DNA from: Gammaproteobacteria bacterium
Lineage (GTDB): Bacteria; Pseudomonadota; Gammaproteobacteria; Xanthomonadales; Rhodanobacteraceae
Assembly (NCBI GenBank): GCA_021324095.1
Contig: JAJPJT010000114.1
Span: 1-38,269 of the forward strand
Direction: 5' to 3'
DNA: 38,269 bases
Position 1 is the first letter of the stretch, and every line of letters begins with the position of its first letter. This document shows positions 9,353-19,915 of the stretch, piece by piece. A program made the translations under genes and the position numbers. The notes under the pieces are model-generated. The model did no database searches. It saw only the letters and a list, made by a program, of their open reading frames with translations, and was not told where the DNA came from.

Positions 9353-12108
9353 ACGCAATGGCACAGGCATTTCTCGAGCAGGATCCCGATCCGCGCGAAA
9401 CCCGCGAATGGATCGAGTCCATCGAGGCGGTGATCGGCGCCGAGGGCACGGAACGCGCGCACCAGATCCTGGAAAGGCTGGTCAGCGAGACCCGCCGCGC
9501 CGGTGGGCACCTGCCGTTTTCGCCGACCACCGAATACATCAACACCATCCCGCCCCAACTGGAAGCGAAATCGCCGGGCGACGCCGCGATGGAATGGCGC
9601 ATCCGCTGCATCATCCGCTGGAATGCGATGGCGATGGTGGTGCGCGCCAACCGCAAGCCGGGCGGGCTCGGCGGCCACATCGCGAGCTTCGGCTCGTCGG
9701 CGACGCTGTACGACGTCGGCTTCAATCATTTCTGGCGCGCGCCGTCGGAAAACCATCCGGGCGACCTGATCGGCTACCAGGGTCATTCCAGTCCCGGTCT
9801 CTACGCGCGTTCGTTCCTCGAAGGCAGGTTGAGCGCCGAACAGCTCGACCACCTTCGGCTCGAGACCGCCAGCCACGGCCTTGGCCTTCCGTCCTATCCG
9901 CACCCTTGGCTGATGCCGGATTACTGGCAAGTCCCGACGGTATCGATGGGCCTCGGACCCATCGAGGCGATCTACCAGGCGCAGTTCATGAAGTACCTGG
10001 AAGCGCGCGGGCTGATGCCGAAGACCGACCGCAAGGTATGGTGCTTCCTCGGCGATGGCGAGTGCGACGAACCCGAATCGCTGGGTGCGATCTCGGTCGC
10101 GGGCCGCGAGCAGCTCGACAACCTCATCTTCGTGATCAACTGCAACCTGCAGCGCCTCGACGGTCCGGTGCGCGGCAACGGCAAGATCATCCAGGAACTC
10201 GAAGGCGTGTTCCGGGGCGCGGGCTGGAACGTCATCAAGCTGATCTGGGGTTCCTACTGGGATCCGCTGCTGGCGCGCGACACCAAGGGCGTGTTGCGCA
10301 AGCTGATGATGGAAACCGTGGACGGCGAATACCAGGCCTGCAAGGCGTTCGGCGGCGCGTACACGCGCGAGCACTTCTTCGGCAAGTATCCGGAAACCGC
10401 GGAGATGGTGGCCAACCTGTCCGACGACGACATCTGGCGCCTGAATCGCGGCGGCCACGATCCGCACAAGGTTTACGCGGCCTACCACGCGGCGGTGAAC
10501 ACCCAGGGCATGCCGACCGTGATCCTCGCGAAGACGGTCAAGGGTTACGGCATGGGCGCGGCCGGCGAGTCGATGAACATCGCGCACCAGGCCAAGAAGA
10601 TGCACCACGACGCCATCGTGATGTTCCGCGACCGTTTCCAGATTCCCATTTCCGACAAGCAACTGGAAGGCGAGGAAATGGAATCGGTGCCGTACTACCA
10701 CCCCGGCAAGGATTCGCGGGAAGTGCAGTACATGCTGGAGCGCCGCCACGAACTCGGGGGGTTCCTGCCGTACCGGCGGCAGAAATCCAGCAAGACACTG
10801 AAGGCACCCACCCTCGAAAGCCTCGAGGCGATCACCAAGGGCACGGGCGATCGCGAAATCTCCAACACGATGGCGCTGGTGCGCGGCATGAACCTGCTGC
10901 TGCGCGACAAGGAGCTCGCGCCGCACGTCGTGCCGATCGTGGTGGACGAGGCGCGCACCTTCGGCATGGAAGGCATGTTCCGCCAGATCGGGATCTACGC
11001 GCCGGGCGGGCAGAAATACAAGCCGCAGGATTCGGACCAGTTGTTGTATTACCGCGAAGCGGAAGACGGCCAGGTGCTGCAGGAAGGCATCAGCGAGGCC
11101 GGCGGCGTGTCGGCGTGGATCGCGGCCGGCACCAGCTATTCGGTGTCGGACCAGCCGATGCTGCCGTTCTTCATCTTCTATTCGTTCTTCGGTTTCCGCC
11201 GCGTCGGGGACCTGATCCTCGCCGCCGCCGACCAGCGCGCACGCGGTTTCCTGATCGGCGCGACCGCCGGGCGCGCCTTCGCGGGCGAAGGCCTGCAGCA
11301 CTCGGACGGCGCCTCGCACCTGATGGCCAGCGTGATTCCCAACTGCAAGGCCTACGATCCCGCGTATTCGTACGAGATCGCCGTGATCCTGCGCGAGGGC
11401 ATCCGCGAGATGTACGAGGAGCAGCAGGACGTGTTCTATTACGTCACCGTGACGAACCACAACTACAGCCATCCTGACATGCCGGAAGGCTGCGAGGAAG
11501 GGATCGTCAAGGGGATGTATCTCTTCAAAGCGGGGGCGGGGGACGAGGGACGAGGGACGGGCAAGAGCAAGGGCAAGGGCAAAACCGAAAGCAAGAACGC
11601 GGCACCGCGCGTGCAGCTCCTGGGCGCCGGCGCGTTGATGCCCGACGTCGTGAAGGCGGCCGAATTGCTGGAGAAGGAATTCGGCGTCCAGGCCGATGTG
11701 TGGTCATGCACCAGCTTCAACGAACTGGCACGCAACGGCTTCGATTGCGAACGCTGGAACCGCCTGCACCCGGACAGGAGGGACCAGCGTACGTCCTACG
11801 TGGCGCAGTGCCTCGAGGGGCACGATGGCCCGGTGATCGCCGCGTCGGAATACGTGCGCGGCGTCGTCGATCCCTTGCGTACGGCGATTCCGGAAGGCCG
11901 CCGTTTCATCCCGCTGGGCGCCGACGGTTTCGGCCGCAGCGACACCGCCGAAGCCCTGCGCAACTTCTTCGAGATCGACCAGCACTGGATCGCGCATGCG
12001 GCGATCGTCGCTTTGGCCGAGGACGGCAAGATGAAGGCGGAAGACGTCGAACGCGCCATGCAGCTCTGGGGCATCGATCCGGGCAAGCCGAATCCGGTAT
12101 CGGTCTGA
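9349..12108 (+). CDS. aceE: Pyruvate dehydrogenase E1 component, homodimeric type
   Basis: This is a full-length E1 (919 residues; E. coli has 887) that decarboxylates pyruvate with thiamine diphosphate and passes the acetyl group to lipoyl-E2. The ThDP motif runs from GDGECDEPE (235-243) to NCNLQRLDG (from 264). YGMGAAGESMNIAHQAKK and GFGRSDTAEALRNFFE near the end are also typical. ATG 9349 has AGGAG at 9338-9342, six bases upstream, and overlaps the maeB stop. Residues 728-752 are a Gly/Lys-rich insertion encoded by heptamer and hexamer tandem repeats, where the E. coli protein has only a short loop. No E2 or E3 gene follows in the window. Confidence 0.96.
11540..11596 (+). repeat. In-frame tandem micro-repeats within aceE
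   Basis: Three copies of a GGGACGA-like heptamer are followed by about four GCAAGG-like hexamers. They encode the low-complexity stretch GDEGRGTGKSKGKGKTESK inside AceE. The block replaces a short surface loop in the C-terminal transketolase domain and keeps the frame. Confidence 0.8.
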
Positions 12109-12133
12109 TCGCTGCCGATCGGCGCCTCGCCGA

Positions 12134-12159
12134 CCGTGACAGGCATTGGCTTGTCACGG
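12134..12159. terminator. Stem-loop after aceE, possible terminator
   Basis: CCGTGACA (12134-12141) pairs with TGTCACGG (12152-12159) across a 10-nt loop, 26 bp after the aceE stop. There is no T-run, so factor-independent termination is unproven; a processing or 3'-end-protecting hairpin is equally likely. Confidence 0.4.
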
Positions 12160-12256
12160 GCGCGAACAGCGTCGTGCAGCGATGCGGGGTGTGAGGGTCG
12201 GCGCGCATCCGTCCGCCCTCGCCGGATCGCCACGCGCCGACCCCACAACCTCCATC

Positions 12257-12288
12257 GCCGACCGGTGGCGCCATTCCAACCGGTCGGC
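12257..12288. repeat. 10-bp inverted repeat upstream of the M28 peptidase gene
   Basis: GCCGACCGGT (12257-12266) and ACCGGTCGGC (12279-12288) are perfect inverted copies with 12 bp between. This could be a second hairpin of the aceE 3' region or an operator; nothing distinguishes these. Confidence 0.45.
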
Positions 12289-12445
12289 TGCGATTCTCCG
12301 GCGATGCTCCGATGCGCGCATGTGCTTCTGGTAACGCAAACCGCGCGTGACACTCGTCATGTCCTGGTGTGCCGCGGCGCCGCATGCGGCGGTGTTCGCC
12401 CCGGCGTACACTCGCAGGGTTTTCGTCCATGAGAGGGGTTTCGCC

Positions 12446-14122
12446 ATGCGCCGCGCCATCCTGTTCGCGTTGACTTCCAGCCTCTGCATCGCCGCCGGCG
12501 CGCAGGCCGGGCCAGCCGAAAGCCCATCGGGATCGGCGCAGCCCTTCTCCACTGCGATCACCGCACAGGGATTCCGCGCCGACGACAAGGCGATTTCGTC
12601 CGACTACATGGACGGCCGCAAGCCCGGCACGGTCGGCGCCAAGCGCGCCACCGCGTGGATCGTCGAGCAATTCAAGAAGATCGGCCTCGAACCGGGCAAC
12701 CGCGGCTCGTGGTTCCAGGCGGTGCCGACCGTATCGACCACATTGCAGAACGCCGACGCAACCAGGCTCGACGTCAACGAAGGTGGCGGCACGCAGACGT
12801 TCGCGTTCGGCACCGATTGGGTCGCGAATACCTTGCAGGCGAAGCCGAAGGTCACGGTCAAGAACTCCGACATCGTGTTCGTCGGCTACGGCATCGACGC
12901 GCCCGAGTGGCAGTGGAACGATTACAAAAATCTCGACGTCAAGGGCAAGACCGTGGTGGTGCTGGTCAACGATCCCGGTTATGCGACCGGCGATCCGAAG
13001 CTGTTCAAGGGCAAGACCATGACCTACTACGGCCGCTGGACGTACAAGTACGAAGAGGCCGCGCGCGAAGGCGCCGCAATGTGCCTGATCGTGCACACCT
13101 CCGACGGCGCGGCGGGCTATCCGTGGACGGTGGTCAAGAACAGTTGGTCCGGCCCACAGCTCGCGCTGCCCGAGAGCGAGGATCCGGGTCCACGCCTGCC
13201 GGTCGCGGGCTGGATCACGCGCGAGGCCGCGCAACGCCTGTTCGCGAAAGCCGGGTTGGATTTCGGCAAGCTGGAAAAGGAAGCCTCGCAGCGCGGTTTC
13301 AAGCCGGTGCCGCTCAAGGCCACTGCATCGATCACGCTGGACAGCACCATCGGCCACGGCAGCGCCAACAATGTGTTGGGACTCATCAAGGGTACCGAGC
13401 ATCCTGATCAGGTGATCGTGTACTCCGCCCACTGGGACCACTTCGGCGAGAACGACAAGCTGAAGGGCGACAAGATCTTCAACGGCGCGATCGACAACGG
13501 CACCGGGATTTCCGCGCTGCTGCAAATCGCCGGCGCGTTCGCGAAGCAGAAACCCGCACCGAAACGCAGCGTGCTGTTCCTCGCCGACACGCTGGAGGAA
13601 TCGGGGCTGCTCGGATCGCTGTACTACACGAAGCATCCCGTGTTCCCGATGGACAAGACCGTGGCCGACATCAACATGGACGCGATGGACGTGATCGGTC
13701 CCACGAAGAACCTGCAGATCATCGGCAGCGGCCAGTCGCAACTCGAGGACATGCTGAAGGCCGCATTGAAGCAGCAGGGCCGCTTCGCGATCCCGGACCA
13801 GACGCCGGAGAACGGTTTCTATTTCCGCTCCGATCATTTCAGTTTTGCCAAGGCCGGCGTGCCCGCGCTGATGACCCAGACCGGCGACGACATGGTGCAC
13901 GGCGGCGTCGCCAGGGGCCGCGCGGAACTCGCGGATTACACCGCGCACCGCTACCACACGCCCTACGACAACTTCGACCCGAAGTGGGATTTCTCCGGCG
14001 TCGCCGAGGACGCGCAGGCGCTTTATGAAGTCGGCCGCGAGTTGTCGCTCAATGACGAATGGCCCAAGTGGTACAAGGACAGCGAGTTCCGCACGCGCCG
14101 CGAGAAGATGATGAGAAGGTAG
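12446..14122 (+). CDS. Exported M28-family zinc aminopeptidase
   Basis: This is a 558-residue secreted peptidase. Residues 1-21 form a signal peptide (cleavage near GAQA|GP). A protease-associated-type insert occupies roughly 130-270, and the catalytic M28 domain follows. Its ligands are visible: H329 in SAHWDHF, D350 in GAIDNGTG, E384/E385 in TLEESGLLGS, the Asp of NMDAMD and the His of RSDHFSF. It would release N-terminal residues from peptides in the periplasm or outside. The start at ATG 12446 has GAGAGGGG at 12431-12438; the frame is open further upstream but without a signal peptide. The TAG stop is the first part of a dispersed repeat (14119-14160). Confidence 0.9.
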   Translation: MRRAILFALTSSLCIAAGAQAGPAESPSGSAQPFSTAITAQGFRADDKAISSDYMDGRKPGTVGAKRATAWIVEQFKKIGLEPGNRGSWFQAVPTVSTTLQNADATRLDVNEGGGTQTFAFGTDWVANTLQAKPKVTVKNSDIVFVGYGIDAPEWQWNDYKNLDVKGKTVVVLVNDPGYATGDPKLFKGKTMTYYGRWTYKYEEAAREGAAMCLIVHTSDGAAGYPWTVVKNSWSGPQLALPESEDPGPRLPVAGWITREAAQRLFAKAGLDFGKLEKEASQRGFKPVPLKATASITLDSTIGHGSANNVLGLIKGTEHPDQVIVYSAHWDHFGENDKLKGDKIFNGAIDNGTGISALLQIAGAFAKQKPAPKRSVLFLADTLEESGLLGSLYYTKHPVFPMDKTVADINMDAMDVIGPTKNLQIIGSGQSQLEDMLKAALKQQGRFAIPDQTPENGFYFRSDHFSFAKAGVPALMTQTGDDMVHGGVARGRAELADYTAHRYHTPYDNFDPKWDFSGVAEDAQALYEVGRELSLNDEWPKWYKDSEFRTRREKMMRR

Positions 14123-14160
14123 GCTGGTGGTGAGCCCGGCTTCATCGGCGAACCCCAGCG
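14119..14160 (+). repeat. Partial copy of a dispersed repeat, supplying a stop codon
   Basis: The sequence GTAGGCTGG, then TGAGC, a TTCAT block and GCGAACCCCAGC parallels the left half of the 36651-36742 repeat. Its TAG (14120-14122) is the stop codon of the M28 peptidase gene. Confidence 0.55.
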
Positions 14161-14203
14161 GGCGTGTACGACGACGGCGGCAAGGCTGCCAAGCGAGAGG
14201 ATC

Positions 14204-15127
14204 ATGCGTCGAACCGAATGCCTGGCCGCCATCGCGACAACCTTTCTGTTGCTCGTTCCATTGGCTGCGTCCGCGCAAAAGACCGTCGACGTCTGGCCCG
14301 GCGTCGCGCCGGGTTCCGAACACTGGACCTGGCAGGAAAAGGTCTTCCACGACGAATTTCTCGGCTACCACAGCAAGCAGATCGGCACCATCGTCGAAGA
14401 CGTGGTGAAGCCCACGCTCACGGTTTACCTGCCCGCCCGCGCTTCCGCGACCGGCAGCGGGGTGATCATCGCGCCGGGCGGCGCCTGCATCGCGCTGGTG
14501 ATGAAGCCGGCGAACGAACTGGCCAGGATGCTGCAATCCCGGGGCGTCGCCGCATTCGTCCTCGAATACCGGCTGAAGCGCAAGCTGGTGCAAGGCATGC
14601 CGAAGAACCTGAGCGAGGACAAGGCCTGTCGGTGGGGCATTGCCGATGCCGTCCAGGCGCTGAAGGTGGTACGGCAACACGCGAAAGAATGGAGCGTCTC
14701 GCCCGATCGCATCGGCATGCTCGGCTTTTCGGCGGGTGGCATGATCGCGAGCGAAGCGCTGGTGCAGAAAGATGCTGCACTACGCCCGAATTTCGTGGGA
14801 TTGATCTACGGCGCACCGTTCGAGTCGATGCCCATCGTTCCGTCCAAACTCCCGCCCGTGTTCATGGCCTGGGCGCAGGACGACCACACCGCGGGTTACG
14901 CGATGGCGAGGTTCTACGCGGCACTGATGAAGGCTGGCGACAAACCCGAGGTGCATATCTATCGCACCGGCGGGCACGGCTTCGCCGCCAACGTCCGGCA
15001 CGGCGGCACCAGCGATCACTGGGCCGAAGAGTTCTACTGGTGGCTGCAGGCGGAAGGGTTCGCGGACAAAGCAGCGGCGCGGGATACCACCGCCACAGCG
15101 GGTGCCGCGCACGACGATCATCATTGA
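14204..15127 (+). CDS. Exported alpha/beta hydrolase (acetyl esterase/lipase type)
   Basis: The 307-residue protein has a signal peptide (1-24, ASA|QK) and an alpha/beta hydrolase fold. The nucleophile is S176 in GFSAGG, the acid is probably D226 or D227 in AWAQDDH, and the base is H258 in GGHGF. APGGA (90-94) stands at the oxyanion position, as in the BD-FAE-like esterases that remove acetyl groups from polysaccharides. The substrate is not determinable. The start ATG 14204 is preceded by GAGAGG. The His-rich tail (HDDHH) is a minor oddity. It converges on the frameshifted hydrolase; a long hairpin lies between. Confidence 0.82.
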   Translation: MRRTECLAAIATTFLLLVPLAASAQKTVDVWPGVAPGSEHWTWQEKVFHDEFLGYHSKQIGTIVEDVVKPTLTVYLPARASATGSGVIIAPGGACIALVMKPANELARMLQSRGVAAFVLEYRLKRKLVQGMPKNLSEDKACRWGIADAVQALKVVRQHAKEWSVSPDRIGMLGFSAGGMIASEALVQKDAALRPNFVGLIYGAPFESMPIVPSKLPPVFMAWAQDDHTAGYAMARFYAALMKAGDKPEVHIYRTGGHGFAANVRHGGTSDHWAEEFYWWLQAEGFADKAAARDTTATAGAAHDDHH

Positions 15128-15148
15128 GGGAGCTCCCAGCGCGAATCG

Positions 15149-15199
15149 GCGGGAGCAAGGAAAGCAGGCAGGGCTGCAATACCCTGCTCTTGCTCCCGC
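15149..15199. terminator. Long stem-loop between convergent hydrolase genes
   Basis: GCGGGAGCAAG (15149-15159) and CTTGCTCCCGC (15189-15199) form a perfect 11-bp stem. A second possible stem, GCAGGG/CCCTGC, lies inside it (15168-15173 / 15182-15187). Placement between converging genes suggests a bidirectional terminator or transcript-end structure, although T-runs are lacking. Confidence 0.5.
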
Positions 15200-15218
15200 T
15201 GGAAACGCCGCAACGCGC

Positions 15219-16855
15219 CTACTCCCCCGCCGCCTTCAGCTTCGAATGCGGGCGCGCGACGGCGTACATCTCCCACGCGATCTGCTTCGTCAGGCCCTGC
15301 GGGTCCTTGCCGATCCGGTAGATGTCGAAATGGGTCCGGCCGGGCACGAAGTGGATGTCCGACTTGGCGTGCAGACCATCCAGCACGGCCTTGAGCTTGT
15401 GCACCGCGCCGTCGAGGTAGAACGTGTCGGCGGTGCCGACCCAGATATGGATCTTGCCGTCGAGATCCGGCTTCAGTTCCGGCCAGTCGTGCTGCAGGCG
15501 GTACGCAATGTCGTAGTGCTCGCGCCAGTACGCGACCACGGCGGGATCGACATCGCCGGTGTCGCGGTTGAACATCGGTTCGGGACGTCCACCCTTGCCT
15601 TTGGGCGAGAACACCCATTCGAACGAAGCCATCTGTCCGCCGTACGGACCCAGCACGCGTTCCAGCTTCGCGAACTGCTCGAAGGTCGCGAGCACCTTGC
15701 CGTGGTCGCGCACCAGCGGATACGGCGTGCCGTCCGGGCGGTGGTAAACGTTCGCGCGCGGCGCATAAAGGTCCACTCCGGTGAAGTCGTGGAAGTCGCT
15801 GGGATCGGGCGAAGTCGACCAGGTGCCGCCGAAGATTTTCGGATAGCGCACCTGCAACCAAAGCGTGGCCCAGCCGCCGGACGAATGGCCGGTCAGGAAG
15901 CGGCCGTCGACGTCGGCGTCCATCCGGTAGTGGTGTTCCAGGTACGGATCAGTTCGGTCGTCAGCGCCGTGCCCCAGGGGCCGTTGTTCACCGAATCGGC
16001 AAACTCGGTGGTGCCGGTCGGACTCGACTCGTCGAGGAACACCCAGATCATCGGCGGCATCTTGCGCTGTTTCATCGCGGCATACACCGACACGAGTTCG
16101 CCGATCACGCGGTCGTTGTTGCCTCCGAAGCCTTGGGTGAAATACACCGTCGGCCACGTCGTCTTCGCATTCGCGACGTAGCCCGGCGGCAACAACACGC
16201 GCGCGCGCATGTGGATCGGCCGGCCCCAGAATGCCGACAGCGCTGGACTGACGAAATCGATGTCGCGCGATTGCGCCCGCGCGTCGGCGAGGTACGCCTG
16301 CAGCGCCTTGGGGGCGCGCGGCGGCAACACCCACGGATCGCGCCTGGGCAGCGTCTTGTCCAGGCTCAGCGTTGGAGTGCCCGCAGCGGGCAGGTGCAGC
16401 TTCACCACCGGACTCACCAGGTCGCCTGCATCGCGCCCGCTGTAGTTGTAATCGTGGTGGACGTCGAGCACCGCCTGCACGTAATAGTCGCCGGGCGGAA
16501 GCTTCGACCAACCCTGCGGGAATGCACGGCGGTCGGTATCGATGTCGATCACCTCGCCGGGGACGATCCGGCTCACTTCGCGTGCCGCCACCGCGTTCTG
16601 CGAACCCCGGAACGGATTGGCGTCGACCGCGTCGACCTTGCCGCCGTGTTTGGCGGCCTCCGCTTCGGCGTCCTTCGCGTCGATCGCGAACAGCAGCAGG
16701 CGGCCCGACTCCGCCTGCGTTTCCGACGGCCCGAGTTGCACGTGGATGTAGCTGTGCGCTGGCAGGGCGGATGTCGCGGCGAGCGCGAACGTCATTCCCG
16801 ACAGCAACACCCCGCAAGCCAGCAGCACTGCGAACAGGACGCGATGGTTACGCAT
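15219..16855 (-). pseudogene. Exported esterase-like alpha/beta hydrolase, frameshifted
   Basis: Two reading frames join to one protein of about 545 residues. The first (16855 down to about 15948) encodes a signal peptide (MRNHRVLFAVLL to AALA), a beta-rich N-terminal domain and the start of an esterase domain. The second (about 15945 down to 15219) continues with PYLEHHYRMDADVDGRFLTG, the nucleophile in GHSSGGW, an Asp in GTADTFYLDG and a His in GRTHFDIYRIG. Restoring one C on the minus strand (GG at 15946-15947 should be GGG) joins TELI to PYLEHHY. This looks like the putative esterase (PF00756-type) family. It is either a real single-base lesion that removes the catalytic residues or an assembly error. 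Confidence 0.8.
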
Positions 16856-17336
16856 GTGAATCCCCTTCTATGGAATGCAAATGCCGGCTTGCGCAATGGC
16901 GTCGCGCAAGGCTGCCCAGCGGCGAATACTACGACAACCATCCCGCGGCTTCGGATTCGCGCGCTGGCTTGCGCAAGCGCAACCCGCTACACTGCGCACA
17001 GTTTGACGCGCCGCACCCCGAACTTCCCTGCTGGATCACCGCCGCCACGGAGCTGAACTGCTCCGCGCCGCCGGCCCTCGCCACTCGCACGTCGCGCACA
17101 CACGGCCCCGCATCCGCGACGGCCGCACATTGTTTCATCTGCCTGCAGCGCGGTTTTAGGGAACGCTCAGGCCCCCACGGGAATCGCTGAAGAACCGTCG
17201 CGAGCGAAGGCAGGTTGCGTGACGCCGGAGCGCAGCAAGCGGAGCGTACACGCCAGTACGTGAGCATTGCGAGCACCGCCGGCGCGCAAGCTGACGAGCG
17301 GAGCAGGTTATGCAGCGATTCCGCAGGAGTTTTCCC
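16856..17336. other. Divergent intergenic region upstream of the esterase and rhlE
   Basis: This 481-bp gap holds no supportable gene. It contains GGCTTGCGCAA twice, 80 bp apart (16887-16897 and 16967-16977, wording taken from base 16887 as GCTTGCGCAA); the second is part of the perfect palindrome GCTTGCGCAAGC (16967-16978). A CGTAC/GTACG inverted repeat (17245-17249 / 17256-17260) lies in the segment leading to rhlE, so rhlE may have a long 5' leader. The rhlE Shine-Dalgarno AGGAG is at 17325-17329. Confidence 0.5.
16967..16978. promoter_or_regulatory. Candidate operator palindrome
   Basis: GCTTGCGCAAGC is a perfect 12-bp palindrome. Its core TTGCGCAA recurs at 16890-16897, 80 bp closer to the esterase start. 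Paired sites at this spacing could bind a dimeric regulator, but none is identified. Confidence 0.3.
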
Positions 17337-18680
17337 ATGACATTCCAATCGCTCGGGCTCGTGCCCGCGCTGCTGCGTGCCTTGGCCGAACAAGGCTACG
17401 CGACCCCCACCCCGATCCAGGCCGCAGCGATCCCGCTGGTACTGGAGGGCCATGATCTTCTGGCCGGCGCGCAGACCGGCACCGGCAAGACGGCCGCGTT
17501 CGCGCTGCCGTTGCTGCAGAAGCTCGGCATCGGCCAAGCCGCGCCCACGCATGACAAACAGTCGCGCAAACCGCGCGCGCTGATCCTCACCCCCACCCGC
17601 GAATTGACGGTGCAGGTGCACGACAACTTCCGCGCGTACGGCAAGCATTTGCGCGTGCGCACCACCGCGGTATTCGGCGGCGTCGGCATGGGTGGCCAGG
17701 TGCAGGCGCTGCGCCGCGGCGCCGACATCATCGTCGCCACGCCGGGGCGCCTGATCGACCACATGGATCGCCGCAACGTGGACCTGTCCGGCATCGACAC
17801 GCTGGTGCTTGATGAAGCCGACCGCATGCTCGACATGGGCTTTGCGCCCGCGCTGAAAAAAATCCTCGGCGCATTGCCGAAGCAGCAACGCCAGACGCTG
17901 CTGTTCTCCGCGACGTTCGTGCCGGAAGTGAAAGCGCTGGCCGCGCAGTTCATGCGCGAGCCACGCGAAGTGCAGACGGCGCAGCCGAACGCGGTCGCGG
18001 TCGGCGTGCACCATCGGGTGCACCCGGTCGACGCGGACAGGAAGCGCGAACTGCTGTTGCACCTGCTGGCCGCCGACAGCCGCCGGCAGACGCTGGTGTT
18101 CGCGCGCACCAAGCACGGTAGCGACAAGTTGTGTCGATACCTCGGCCAGCATGGCTTCCGCGTGGCGGCGATCCACGGCAACAAGAGCCAGGGTCAGCGC
18201 ACCCGCGCGCTCGCCGACTTCAAGGCGGGCAAGACGACGGTGCTGGTCGCGACCGATATCGCGGCGCGGGGGCTCGATATCGTGCAGTTGCCAGCGGTGG
18301 TGAACTACGACCTGCCGATGGTGGCGCAGGACTACGTGCATCGCATCGGGCGTACCGGCCGCGCCGGCGCCGAAGGTCTGGCGCTGTCGCTGGTCAGCCG
18401 CGAAGAGGAAAACCTGTTGCGCGACATCCGACGCTTGCTGAAGCAGGATCTCGCGCTCGAGCCGATGACTGGCTTCGAGCCGACCTGGAGTCTGCGGCCG
18501 AACGATGCGGCGCGCACGACGTTCAACCGCGACCGCAACAAGGGAGCCACGCGCGATCCGAAACTGGGCAAGCCTTCGCACGTGCGCCGCCCGCATACGC
18601 AACGCAGCAAGGACGAACACTCAGTCGGCAACAAGCGCCGCCGCAAGTGGCGCGGCAACGCGAACTCGCGCAAGGCGTAG
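17337..18680 (+). CDS. rhlE: DEAD-box RNA helicase, RhlE type
   Basis: This 447-residue ATP-dependent RNA helicase has the complete motif set: Q-motif region (F3 to Q28), AQTGTGKT (45-52), PTRELTVQV, TPGRLID, DEAD at 159-162, SAT in LFSATF, and HRIGRTGRAG in the second RecA domain. A basic tail of about 80 residues (NKGATRDPKLGK and KRRRKWRGNANSRKA) fits RNA binding and the RhlE subgroup. It probably remodels ribosomal or degradosome-bound RNA in the cytoplasm. ATG 17337 follows AGGAG (17325-17329) by seven bases. The gene ends 3 bp from the converging hemF stop. Confidence 0.9.
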   Translation: MTFQSLGLVPALLRALAEQGYATPTPIQAAAIPLVLEGHDLLAGAQTGTGKTAAFALPLLQKLGIGQAAPTHDKQSRKPRALILTPTRELTVQVHDNFRAYGKHLRVRTTAVFGGVGMGGQVQALRRGADIIVATPGRLIDHMDRRNVDLSGIDTLVLDEADRMLDMGFAPALKKILGALPKQQRQTLLFSATFVPEVKALAAQFMREPREVQTAQPNAVAVGVHHRVHPVDADRKRELLLHLLAADSRRQTLVFARTKHGSDKLCRYLGQHGFRVAAIHGNKSQGQRTRALADFKAGKTTVLVATDIAARGLDIVQLPAVVNYDLPMVAQDYVHRIGRTGRAGAEGLALSLVSREEENLLRDIRRLLKQDLALEPMTGFEPTWSLRPNDAARTTFNRDRNKGATRDPKLGKPSHVRRPHTQRSKDEHSVGNKRRRKWRGNANSRKA

Positions 18681-18683
18681 GCG

Positions 18684-19793
<1,110 letters not shown>

Positions 19794-19881
19794 TTACGCC
19801 GCCATCATCAACCCGCTCCGGATGGCGTAACCGGGGTTCTGGCCGGAAGTGTAACCGTGCAAGCTGTGCTGCCACGACACG

Positions 19882-19887
19882 TATACT
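19882..19887 (+). promoter_or_regulatory. Candidate -10 box for the pigment cluster
   Basis: TATACT lies in the 146-bp gap between hemF and the ketosynthase gene and is a strong -10 match. A start of transcription near 19894 would exclude the upstream GTG at 19889 and supports GTG 19916 as the translation start. The -35 is not obvious. Confidence 0.45.
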
Positions 19888-19903
19888 GGTGAATCCAACC
19901 AAC

Positions 19904-19909
19904 GGAAGG
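19904..19909 (+). promoter_or_regulatory. Ribosome binding site deciding the ketosynthase start
   Basis: GGAAGG six bases before GTG 19916 favours this start over the in-frame GTG at 19889, which lacks such a site. Confidence 0.6.
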
Positions 19910-19915
19910 CATCGG

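Larger units (their letters stand above)
12109..12445. other. Intergenic region with two inverted repeats
   Basis: This 337-bp gap between aceE and the M28 peptidase gene has no supportable gene. It contains two perfect inverted repeats (12134-12159 and 12257-12288) and the peptidase ribosome binding site at about 12432-12438. I see no obvious sigma-70 promoter. Confidence 0.6.

Noticed and set aside
11906..14680. 924-codon minus-strand frame across aceE, the gap and the peptidase gene
   Set aside because: No recognisable domain; the codon pattern is the complement of real genes on the plus strand.
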